Assembly (NCBI GenBank): GCA_009695405.1
Contig: SIAZ01000110.1
Coordinates: 1-11,374, forward strand
Source of the DNA: Pedosphaera sp.
Lineage (GTDB): Bacteria > Verrucomicrobiota > Verrucomicrobiia > Limisphaerales > UBA9464
Length of the DNA stretch: 11,374 nt
Direction of reading: 5' to 3'
Position numbers and translations under genes: made by a program. Shown one piece after another: positions 1 to 6,883 of the stretch (positions are counted from its first letter, which is position 1; each line of letters starts with the position of its first letter). The notes beneath the pieces were generated by a model. It had not been told where the DNA came from. It made no database searches and saw only the letters and a program-made list of their open reading frames with translations.

Positions 1-78
1 CTCCTCAATCCATCTCCGTAACCACTCCACTTCCTCAGATCCCATCCGTCGCCCTTGCAATACTAGTTCTTTAAGCAC
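1..78 (-). CDS. Partial N-terminus of a DUF4338/DruA-like protein (runs off window)
   Basis: The minus strand is open from the window edge. From a GTG at 78 it would begin M-L-K-E-L-V-L-Q-G-R-R-M-G and continue with an acidic helix rich in E, W and R to position 1. The 'LVLQGR' opening followed by an alternating Glu/Arg helix resembles the N-termini of DUF4338 (DruA-like) proteins, which are often found among transposable elements. Only about 26 residues are visible, so no catalytic or diagnostic domain can be checked. It points away from the recombinase trio, whose first possible start codon lies 11 bases away. The opposite strand is also open here, so this could be a chance reading frame. 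The resemblance is from memory of the family, not from a search. Confidence 0.35.
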   Translation of the reverse strand, partial: MLKELVLQGRRMGSEEVEWLRRWIEE

Positions 79-117
79 GCCCTGCTTTATGAGCTCTTTG
101 CCACCGGTAGTCCAGCT

Positions 118-140
118 CATTCACCGACAACTTGTGAATG
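118..140. repeat. 7-bp perfect inverted repeat upstream of the recombinase trio
   Basis: CATTCAC (118-124) and GTGAATG (134-140) are exact reverse complements separated by 9 nt. On its own a 7-bp repeat could be chance. It lies 33 nt before a much stronger palindrome, so the two may form a tandem hairpin or a recombinase-binding region. It overlaps the nominal first recombinase reading frame only if that gene begins at 89 rather than at the internal ATG 212. Confidence 0.4.
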
Positions 141-173
141 CACCGCCGGCAACCCCAGAAGACGGGCGAGTCT

Positions 174-218
174 CGGCCATAGGGCCGATTCCGCTCCGCT
201 CCATCGGCCCTATGGCCG
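174..218. repeat. 16-bp perfect inverted repeat (hairpin) at the first recombinase start
   Basis: CGGCCATAGGGCCGAT (174-189) is the exact reverse complement of positions 203-218, with a 13-nt loop (190-202) that repeats TCCGC. A G+C-rich 16-bp perfect stem is very unlikely by chance in 11 kb. The right arm contains an in-frame ATG (212-214), a plausible true start of the first recombinase, so an RNA hairpin here would bury that start codon. It could be a cis-acting site for the element (recombination or replication site), a translational attenuator or an operator. No T-run follows it, so it is not a canonical terminator. Confidence 0.75.
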
Positions 219-1266
219 GAATCGTTGGTGTCCTAAACTTTTACAGACAAGAAGTTGCACTAGCTTGCCCGATTCCTGCGGCTACGATCCGAACCGTATG
301 CAGGGCGGCCTTGGGCTGCTTTGTGCGCTTCCTACGGGAGCAAAAGCTTGCTTCGAAGCTACCGTTGCGACACTTCGATCACGAGCTTTTGGTCGAAAGG
401 TATGACCGTTATCGGCAGAAGGTCGCGGGATTGGCTGCCGCCACCCGCCTCTACCGACGACGCTACGCCCGTGAGTTTCTTGCCGCAGTTGAATGCGGGC
501 CGATGGGTACCTTGGTTCGGCTCCGACCACGGGACGTGGCGAGGTACGTCGAGCAGTCATCTCGGCGTCTCAAACCAGCGTCCGCAACCGTTCTCGCCGT
601 TTCGGTTCGCGATTTCCTACGATTCTTGGCCACTAGGAACGGAGTGGATCCTAAACTTTTGGCTTCAGTGTCCCATCCAGCGCCTTGGCCACTCGCCACT
701 TTGCCGCAGGTACTCTCGAGGCCGGATATCCAAGCGTTGTTGTCGGTCTTTGACCCGAGTACCGCTGTTGCCTGTCGGGACTTTGCGATCGCCATGCTGA
801 TGGCCGATCTGGGGTTGCGCTGTCAGGAGGTCGCTTCGCTAACATTGGATGATCTCGACGACCAGCAAGGCGCTGTCCGGCTTCGACAGACCAAACAGCG
901 CAGGGAACGTCTTGTGCCGTGGACATCCGGCGTTGCCCGAGCGGTATCGACCTATCTTCGCAAGTGGCGGTTACTTGGTTCCTCGACTTCGTTGTTCGTT
1001 CGGCACCGCGTTCTCCGTGGTAGCTCCATGCGTGTTCACCATGTCCGCGGAGCGATGCGGAGGGCATTTGCGCGCGCAGGCATTCGTTCCGGAAAGATCC
1101 ATATCCTCCGGTACACCCTCGCGACACGGCTTCATTCGAGTGGCATTGACATCAAATAGGTCGCCGACCTTTTGGGCCACCAGAGCCTTGATACGACGGC
1201 GCGTTACTCCCGGGTGGATCTTGAGCAGTTGCGTCAGGCGACCCTTCCTTGGCCAGGAGGGTCCCG

Positions 1267-2187
1267 ATGAAAACGACAATGCTGACGCGCGTGGAGACGT
1301 ATTTGCGCCACCGGAGATCGCTGGGCTATGCGCTGCGCATCGAGGGTGAACTTCTCTTGGGATTTGCGCGCTTCGGCGATCGTTGCGGCCACCGAAGTCC
1401 TCCAACCAACCGCCTCTCGTTGAGGTGGGCGACCCTGCCTTCCAACGCCAGCAGACTTTACAAGGCCAGACGCCTTGAGGTAGTTCGCACCATTGCCAAG
1501 CACCTCGCCGCGATAGAGCCGTCGACTGAGGTTCCCCCGAGACACGTCTTGGGCCCGGCGCACCGCCGGAACCCGCCTCATATCTACACGGCGAAGCAAA
1601 TCCAGACGCTTACCGCCAGGACAAGTCGCCTATCCGGTGAGTTACGTCCCAGGACGTTCGTAACGCTGGTGGGGCTCATCGCTTCCACCGGTCTCAGGAT
1701 CTCCGAGGCTCTCAAGTTGCGCGTGGCCGATGTCGACCTTGATCACGGAGTTTTGACCATCTGAGAAAGCAAATTTCGGCTTACTCGGTTGGTTCCGCTC
1801 CATCTATCAACGGTGGAGGCTCTCAAGCGCTACCATACTCGCCGACTTCGCCTTTGGCCCCATTCACCGCTCTTCTTGGTGTCAGACCGAGGCAGGCCTC
1901 TGTCTGGATCCACCGTCCACAAAACCTTTCGCCAACTCGCCGGATCGATCGTGCCTACATCGAATTGGCCCACTGTTCGAATCCACGACCTCCGACACAC
2001 GTTTGCCTGTCAGGTAATTGAAAAATGGGAACGCACCAAGCGACGCGCGGTCGGCCGGATCGCCATCCTTTCTCGATACCTCGGTCACGCTCGCGTCACC
2101 GATACCTATTGGTACCTGAGCGCAGTTCCCGAGTTGCTCGCCGCCGCCGCCAGAAACTTCAAAACCCCTCGCCATGAAGACCGCTGA
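1267..2187 (+). pseudogene. Second tyrosine recombinase of the trio (RitB/TnpB-like), opal stop
   Basis: A tyrosine recombinase read from ATG 1267, which overlaps the stop of the preceding gene as ATGA; GGAGG at 1257-1261 provides a ribosome-binding site. The N-terminal region begins MKTTMLTRVETYLRHRRSLG, a typical core-binding start. The catalytic domain shows Arg in GLRISEAL, then TGA (1762-1764, codon 166), then ESKF (catalytic Lys), HDLRHTFACQ (H-x-x-R) and LGHARVTDTYWYLS (LGH box and nucleophile Tyr). The frame is the same on both sides of the stop. The family normally reads 'IRESKF' here, so CGA-to-TGA is the simplest explanation. Apart from this stop, all catalytic residues are intact. 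Total span is 306 codons, normal for the family. It overlaps the third gene by 14 nt. Confidence 0.8.
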
Positions 2188-3169
2188 TCTCGGCCAACTC
2201 TTGCCTCGGTACTTCACAGAGCATCTCGTGGGACAACGGGATCTAAGCGCCAACACAGTGGCGGCTTATCGAGACACTTTCCGGCTCTTCCTCCGGTTCC
2301 TGTGTCGAAAACGTCGAACTTCACCCGCAATGCTTCCTCTGAGCACATTGAGTGCGGACGCCGTTCTCAGGTTCCTCGAACACCTTGAGGTCGAGCGGCG
2401 CAACTCGCCACGCAGTCGCAAAGCCAGGCTGGCGGCCATTCGTTCCTTCGTTGGTTATCTGAGTGATTTGCTGGGGCCGACCCTGCCCGAAACAACACGT
2501 CGAGTCCTGACCATTCGAAACAAACGACATACTCGCCGGATGGTGGGCTTCATTACGCGTCCCGAAATCACCGCACTTCTACGGGCGATGGACGGATCCT
2601 AGACAGGAAGGCGGAATCACCTGCTGCTTCTCCTTCTGTACAACACCGGCGCGCGCGTCTCGGAACTTATCAGTGTGCGAGTTTGAGATGTCAGCGCGGG
2701 CGATTGCCGCCAAGTGCTGCTCCCCGGCAAAGAACGCGCGGTCCCTCTTTGGGCGGAAACTCGTCGAGCGTTGCGGCAATGGATCGCGACTAACCGACTG
2801 TCGGACGACGCACCGTTGCTCTCGAATCGGTTCGGTCGTTCGCTGACCCGTTCGGGTGTTACGTGGCAACTCCGAGTCATTTTGAGCCACGCTCGGAAGG
2901 CGAATCCGTCGTTGTCCCAGACCAGAATCTCTCCGCACATCGTTCGGCATACTACGGCCATGCATCTCCTCCAGTCCGGAGAGGCGCACGAGCCGATTTC
3001 TCTGTGGCTGGGGCATGAAGGCCCAGAAACAACCCACGGCTACGTCGAGGCAGACCTGAACATGAAGCGACGCACCTTGGCGGCCCTCAATCCTCCCCGC
3101 ACCCGGAGAACCTCGCTCCCAAAGAAAGACCCGCTGGTCCGGTTCCTAGAGAAACGGAGATTATGCTGA
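2174..3169 (+). pseudogene. Third tyrosine recombinase of the trio (RitC/TnpC-like), two stops
   Basis: A tyrosine recombinase read from ATG 2174, inside the end of the second gene. The N-terminal SAM-like region contains LSANTVAAYRDTFRLFLRFL, typical of XerC/D-like proteins. After TAG (2600-2602, codon 143) the frame resumes as TGRRNHLLLLLLYNTGARVSELISV, carrying the catalytic Arg. It meets TGA (2684-2686, codon 171) where 'RVRDV' would be expected (CGA-to-TGA). It then runs uninterrupted through LLPGKERAVPLW (Lys), SPHIVRHTTAMHLL (H-x-x-R) and LGHEGPETTHGYVEADL (LGH box and nucleophile Tyr) to TGA 3167-3169. The amber codon sits where Trp would fit (TGG-to-TAG). The length of about 331 codons is normal and no indels are seen. 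It is not functional unless both stops are suppressed. Confidence 0.8.
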
Positions 3170-3206
3170 GTTGAAAGACGACCGTTACCAGGCACTGGGG
3201 CCGCGT

Positions 3207-3461
3207 TCACCGTGGTCCCAGCGCCGAACGTGCCGGCGTACTCCGCATAATCCGGATCTCGGCATAGTTCTTCCCAATACAGGTGGGGCGAATCGCGTTC
3301 TGAACCAGATTATTATCGATCTCATAAACGCCCTCTTCCAAATATCGTTGCAATGCCGTCCATTGCCCTAGGGTATAGCTAATCGCCTTACCTAGCGGGC
3401 TTTTGGGTAGGATCAGCGAATTATTTCGCCCATGTTCTAGGGCGATAATCGCTTTGATTGC
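3207..3461 (-). pseudogene. C-terminal fragment of an IS66-type transposase (TnpC)
   Basis: The minus strand translated from 3461 reads AIKAIIALEHGRNN, then SPLGKAISYTLGQWTALQRY, then EIDNNLVQNAIRPTCIGKN. This is the conserved C-terminal DDE region of IS66-family transposases, where the E-x-D-N-N...E/Q-N-A-I-R-P block carries the last acidic catalytic part. A stop codon immediately precedes the first alanine and the N-terminal three quarters of the protein are absent. After GKN the match breaks down (YAEIRIM rather than WLF), and the frame ends at TGA 3207-3209. This is the 3' remnant of an IS66 element in the same orientation as the tnpA remnant near 10.7-11.0 kb. The 5' truncation point near 3461 is where the core block begins. 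Confidence 0.8.
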
Positions 3462-3596
3462 TCAATTTCACGGCATGCGGCGGGAAGGCGCACCGGCGAT
3501 CCTATAATCTTATTTAGAAGAAGAAGGTGATCTTCATTGTATACCTGAGACAGGGAAAGCGGCGTGGTAAAGGGCCGTGTCCATGGATCATCAGGT

Positions 3597-4616
3597 TTAT
3601 TTGGGAGGTAAAGATCCAGTGCTGGGCCCGCATCGATCCAGAATTGCCTTAGCGGCAGTGCGCAGGCTTTCAATGAGTTCGAGAGGTTCTAGCACGGTGG
3701 CGGCACCTCCCCATCCGAGGATCCAACGTTCAATTTCCACAAGACTACCTAAGCGGAGTTGGAGTTCGATTTCGCCGCTTGGTAAATCAATAAGTTCTTG
3801 TGAGGGATGCCAGCGTTTCTCGCGAATGTAATCGGCGACAGTTCGATTAAAACGAATTCGAACTCTATGGTCACCACTTCGTGAATAGACCCCGAAACTA
3901 TCCTTGAGATGCCGTTCAAGATCAAATTTTGCAGGTCGCTTGAAGGTCGCCCCGGTTGGAGTCGCCGAGACAATCCGCGCAGGCACAAAAGTACGGATCG
4001 CTTTTCGCAAATGGTCTTGGGCAAAAAGGAACCAGTCTCCATTCACATTCCCGATATGGTATGGATCGACAATCCGCTCCTCCGGTGCGGCATCGCCCGG
4101 CTTTCGATAAAACAGCTTGAGGGTTCGACCAGAAGCCGCTGATTGCGCGAGGATATCGATAATTCCAATGTCCACATTGGGTTCAGCCGTAGTGCGGAAA
4201 GATATGGTCTGAGTCCACTCGGCGAGGTTGAGTGAAACGGTGTCGGGTAGGGATTTCTCCAGTTTTTTAAACGCAGTAAAAAGGCGTTTTTCAAAGGGAG
4301 TTCCTCGGTACTGTTGAAGGGCCTTCTCGGCTACAACTAAGGCAACGAGCTCTCCTTCGGTGATCTGAAGTGTGGGAAAGGCATCAACCGCTTCGGTATA
4401 ATGAAAACCGTATTTCTGTTCGACGTATTCGATTGGCAATCCCATGCGATCCCGCATGAAGTCAATATCCCGCTGAATAGTTTTGGTACTCACCTCCATT
4501 TCGTTGGCGAGGGCGGTCGTGTTGGGATGTTTGCCCGAACTCAGAGCGGTATGGATGCGCATCATCCGTTCAAGCGGCGGACGGGACATCGGAGAGCGGC
4601 GTTCCTGCTTCTTCAT
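3597..4616 (-). CDS. WYL-domain transcriptional regulator
   Basis: A helix-turn-helix regulator of the DeoR-like/WYL family, predicted to bind DNA and sense a ligand or nucleic acid through its WYL domain. From ATG 4616 it is 339 residues. The N-terminal winged HTH (about 16-58) reads PPLERMMRIHTALSSGKH with STKTIQRDIDFM as recognition helix. A WYL domain (about 130-215) carries WFLFAQDHLRKAIRTFVPARI, where the usual W-Y-L is W-F-L. A C-terminal WCX-type extension (about 235-320) ends in RWILGWGGAATVLEP. AGGA seven bases before ATG 4616 supports this start over the TTG at 4622. It is divergent from the isomerase-reductase operon with a gap of only about 75 bases, the usual layout of a local regulator and its target, so control of that operon is likely but inferred. 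No operator was recognised in the gap. Confidence 0.9.
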   Translation of the reverse strand: MKKQERRSPMSRPPLERMMRIHTALSSGKHPNTTALANEMEVSTKTIQRDIDFMRDRMGLPIEYVEQKYGFHYTEAVDAFPTLQITEGELVALVVAEKALQQYRGTPFEKRLFTAFKKLEKSLPDTVSLNLAEWTQTISFRTTAEPNVDIGIIDILAQSAASGRTLKLFYRKPGDAAPEERIVDPYHIGNVNGDWFLFAQDHLRKAIRTFVPARIVSATPTGATFKRPAKFDLERHLKDSFGVYSRSGDHRVRIRFNRTVADYIREKRWHPSQELIDLPSGEIELQLRLGSLVEIERWILGWGGAATVLEPLELIESLRTAAKAILDRCGPSTGSLPPK

Positions 4617-4692
4617 CGCCAAATCCTGCCATTGTCGAGCTGACGAGGGAATGGGGCTTTTTTTTGGAGACCAGAAAAGTCACTATCCCTCC

Positions 4693-5592
4693 GTGAAAAT
4701 CACCCAAGAAAATCGTCGCGACTTTTTCTCCTCTGCGTCAGCGGCAGTCGTTTTGGGATCGCTCGTGACATCGGGCATCTCGGCTAGCCCTCTACCCACT
4801 AAACGCATCCGCCAAAGCGCAAGCCTTTGGAATTTCGAGCCATTGACCTTGGAAGAACTGTGCTTTGCTTGTGTGCGCTTAGGATTAAAATCGGTCGAAT
4901 TGGTTGGTCCGGAAACCTTTCCAGTGCTGCGTCGACACGGATTGACTTGTGCGATTTTTGGTCGTCACGGCTTTAGTAAAGGATTTGCCCATATCGAAGA
5001 GCACAACGAATGCGTAGCGGCTTGTGTCAAGGCCTTGGATGAAGCTTCGGAATTTGGTGCACCGAATGTAATTACTTTTTCAGGCTTCACTCGTGGCATC
5101 GATCGTGAAACAGGATTTCGAAATATGGTGGAGGGTTTAAAAAAAGTAGCTGCCCACGCCGAAAAGCGGGAGGTCACCTTGTGTCTCGAAATGTTAAATT
5201 CCCGTGTGAATTTGCCGATGCGTGGGCACCCCGATTATTTCTGTGATGATCTCGATATGTGCATGGAAATTGTCAAATCAGTGTCCTCGTCGCGAGTGAA
5301 GGTCTTGTTTGATATTTACCACGTGCAGATTATGCACGGGGATGTAATTCGCCGGATCAGGCAATATGCCCCGTGGATCGGACACGTTCATACCGCAGGT
5401 AATCCGGGTCGTAGTGATTTGCATGGAGCTGATCAAGAACTCAATTATCCCGTTATCATGAAGACTCTTTTAGAGGTGGGGTATGCAGGATTTGTGGGAC
5501 AAGAATTCATTCCGCGCGGACCAAAAAAGGAAGACAAGATTCGGGCACTTGAGGCGGCAGTCCGGCTATGTGATGTGCAGGGAACACTATGA
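4693..5592 (+). CDS. Tat-signal hydroxypyruvate-isomerase-like TIM-barrel protein
   Basis: A xylose-isomerase-like TIM barrel closest to hydroxypyruvate isomerase (Hyi) and related ketose isomerase/epimerases. From GTG 4693 it has 299 residues. Residues 1-31 form a probable Tat signal: NRRDFF twin arginines, a weakly hydrophobic segment SSASAAVVLGSLVTSG, then ISASP. Barrel motifs follow: CLEMLNSRV (Glu166), KVLFDIYHVQIMHGD (Asp207, His210), IGHVHTAGNPGR (His233) and GFVGQEFIPRG (Glu271). Glu166, Asp207, His233 and Glu271 fall close to the spacing of the family's metal site, though His233 sits where E. coli Hyi has Gln. An upstream ATG at 4651 (14 residues more) is in frame, but it spans a T8 run, has GAGG too close to act as a ribosome-binding site, and would extend the Tat n-region. 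The gene overlaps the next by ATGA. The exact substrate cannot be told. Confidence 0.85.
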   Translation: MKITQENRRDFFSSASAAVVLGSLVTSGISASPLPTKRIRQSASLWNFEPLTLEELCFACVRLGLKSVELVGPETFPVLRRHGLTCAIFGRHGFSKGFAHIEEHNECVAACVKALDEASEFGAPNVITFSGFTRGIDRETGFRNMVEGLKKVAAHAEKREVTLCLEMLNSRVNLPMRGHPDYFCDDLDMCMEIVKSVSSSRVKVLFDIYHVQIMHGDVIRRIRQYAPWIGHVHTAGNPGRSDLHGADQELNYPVIMKTLLEVGYAGFVGQEFIPRGPKKEDKIRALEAAVRLCDVQGTL

Positions 5593-6506
5593 GTCGTCAA
5601 GGGACTGAGACTGCGCTTGGACCTGTTTGGATTACTGGTGCCGGAGGTTTAATTGGCCATGCTCTAGTCCAATTATCTTCAGAAAGATCAGCGACGGACT
5701 TGGGAACTATCTCAGGTGGACAGGGCTGTTCCATTCGGGCTTTAACGCGTGGAATCGTTGATTTGACTAATTTTGCTGCTGTCGACCGATTATTTACCGA
5801 GGAACAACCCGTTGGCGTGATCCACTGTGCGGCGATTAGTAAAAGTCCAGCTTGCCAGAAAGACCCAGCGAATGCCCGACTCAATAACGTCGAGGTGACC
5901 CGTCATTTGGCAGCCCTTGCTGACTCAATCCCCTTTTTATTTCTGTCTACGGATCTCGTTTTTGACGGTTTGCGTGGCGGTTATTTGGAGAGCGATCCGG
6001 TGAATCCGCTCAGTGTCTATGCGGAAACTAAGGCGGAGGCAGAGCAGATTATTCTCGCCAATAAGAGGCACACAGTAATTCGCACCTCTTTGAATTGTGG
6101 AAAATCGCCTTTGGGTTGCAGTGCCTTTAATGAAGAAATGAGAAATGCTTGGCAGCTAGGGCGGACACTTGACCTATTTGTGGATGAATTTCGGACTCCA
6201 ATTCCAGCACTGGAAACAGCGCGAAACATCTGGAAGCTCTTGACTGCTGGCCAGACAGGTCTTTTTCACTTGGCTGGGGCAGAGCGGTTATCTCGCTATG
6301 AGATTGGCCTAAAAGTGGCAGACGTTTGCCGAAAACAGAACCCTAGATTGATGACGTCCCTTCGACCTGGCTCACTGGCACAATATCAAGGGGCTCCACG
6401 TGCACCCGATACTTGTCTGGATTGTCGCCGAATCGAAGAGACATTAGGAATCAAGATGCCCCTCTTCTCCACTTGGATAATCGAGCAGATGTCTCAAGCC
6501 GGCTAA
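5589..6506 (+). CDS. RmlD-like NAD(P)-dependent sugar-nucleotide reductase (extended SDR)
   Basis: A 305-residue short-chain dehydrogenase/reductase of the extended class, most like dTDP-4-dehydrorhamnose reductase (RmlD) and methionine adenosyltransferase beta-subunit proteins. The Rossmann glycine motif TGAGGLIG is at 16-23, HCAAIS at 80-85 matches the usual 'N/H-A-A' strand, LSTDLVFDG (Ser121-Asp123) precedes the catalytic pair Tyr145 and Lys149 in YAETK, and GLFHLAGAERLSRYEIG resembles the RmlD substrate-side segment. ATG 5589 overlaps the preceding stop as ATGA, so it is translationally coupled to the isomerase gene. No other rhamnose-pathway genes (rmlA, B, C) are in the window, so a dedicated rhamnose role is not supported. 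Reduction of a keto-sugar linked to the neighbouring isomerase is a reasonable inference. It is predicted cytoplasmic, whereas its partner looks exported. Confidence 0.85.
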   Translation: MSRQGTETALGPVWITGAGGLIGHALVQLSSERSATDLGTISGGQGCSIRALTRGIVDLTNFAAVDRLFTEEQPVGVIHCAAISKSPACQKDPANARLNNVEVTRHLAALADSIPFLFLSTDLVFDGLRGGYLESDPVNPLSVYAETKAEAEQIILANKRHTVIRTSLNCGKSPLGCSAFNEEMRNAWQLGRTLDLFVDEFRTPIPALETARNIWKLLTAGQTGLFHLAGAERLSRYEIGLKVADVCRKQNPRLMTSLRPGSLAQYQGAPRAPDTCLDCRRIEETLGIKMPLFSTWIIEQMSQAG

Positions 6507-6883
6507 TTTGATTCGAAGACGCTTTTGCGAAAGAGCGCAGAGCTGGGGAACCATTCGCTTGGAGCAAATCGAGGCAGTGAACCTCAGGCTAATTGTAACC
6601 GCTCATTTCAGGCTCAGACGACGGCATTTCAATTCGAGGTGACAACGGGCGTCTCGTTTTTTGGACTGACTGCGCCATTATGGCGCATCAAGACCCTTTT
6701 TGAGGACTTAACTGAACAACCAAACCGAATCGCCCTTTGTTTCAACCTCAAAAAGACTGAGAGCCGATTTGGCACTGCGTCTGCTGTGGAAAAGGATTCT
6801 CAGTTTGAGAGTCTGTTACCGGCGATCGGTGGATGGAATCAACTGAACGAAATGGATGGAGTGGACTCCAAGGGATAACGTTT
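6507..6883 (+). other. 377-bp leader upstream of the sigma factor gene, no convincing gene
   Basis: No believable protein is encoded here. The one long plus-strand frame (TTG 6525 to 6878) has no ribosome-binding site, no recognisable motif and a composition unlike its neighbours. The stretch holds a 17-nt dyad (6671-6687) and, at its end, GGGA (6872-6875) eight bases before ATG 6884, a plausible ribosome-binding site. No strong sigma-70 promoter was found by eye. The length suggests a regulated 5' untranslated region or a separate promoter for the sigma gene rather than read-through from the reductase. Confidence 0.5.
6671..6687. repeat. 17-nt near-perfect palindrome (possible operator) before the sigma gene
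   Basis: TGCGCCAT and ATGGCGCA are exact 8-bp reverse complements around a single central T. The one-base centre makes this better suited to dimeric protein binding than to an RNA hairpin. It lies about 195 bases upstream of the sigma factor ATG. A T-run (CCCTTTTT) starts eight bases downstream, too far to be a canonical terminator for the isomerase-reductase operon but not impossible. The function is unknown. Confidence 0.5.

Larger units (their letters stand above)
89..1270 (+). pseudogene. First tyrosine recombinase of the trio (RitA/TnpA-like), amber stop
   Basis: A phage-integrase-family (tyrosine) recombinase. An N-terminal core-binding helical region (about residues 50-195) precedes the catalytic domain. 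Visible catalytic elements are the first Arg in LGLRCQEVASL, a Lys in RQTKQRRER, and the H-x-x-R motif as HILRYT. An amber codon (TAG, 1157-1159) interrupts the frame. Reading on in the same frame gives VADLLGHQSLDTTARYSR with the LGH box and the nucleophile Tyr, ending at TGA 1268-1270 (393 codons from 89). The stop therefore removes the catalytic Tyr. HILRYT also has Tyr where the family normally has a second His (LRHT), reachable by one C-to-T change. The start is uncertain: the frame is open to the window edge, 89 has no ribosome-binding site, and ATG 212 lies inside a palindrome. The gene overlaps the second recombinase by ATGA. Confidence 0.8.
89..3169 (+). mobile_element. Decayed RIT-type (recombinase-in-trio) element
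   Basis: Three tyrosine recombinase genes follow one another on the plus strand with translational overlaps: 4 nt (ATGA at 1267-1270) between first and second, and 14 nt between second and third. This compact trio is the hallmark of RIT elements and of the related Tn554 tnpABC arrangement. All three frames can be followed end to end without indels but contain four in-frame stop codons in total, so the element is presumably immobile. Base composition looks richer in G+C than the neighbouring core genes, which fits acquisition from elsewhere. The outer ends are not defined. No convincing pair of terminal inverted repeats was found by eye, and the coordinates given are just the gene span. Confidence 0.7.

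Noticed and set aside
1157..2686. Programmed read-through or stop-codon reassignment to explain the in-frame stops in the recombinases
   Set aside because: Both TAG and TGA are involved at unrelated positions, while neighbouring intact genes use TGA and TAA normally as terminators. Decay of a mobile element is simpler.
3171..3371. 66-residue plus-strand frame after the recombinase trio
   Set aside because: It runs antisense over the clear IS66 TnpC fragment and has no motif of its own.
3437..3673. 78-residue minus-strand frame downstream of the WYL gene
   Set aside because: It is in a different frame from the IS66 remnant, overlaps the end of the WYL gene and has no recognisable content.
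6525..6878. 117-residue plus-strand frame before the sigma gene
   Set aside because: It starts at TTG with no ribosome-binding site, has no recognisable motif, ends 5 bases before the sigma ATG and contains the palindrome. It is treated as leader.
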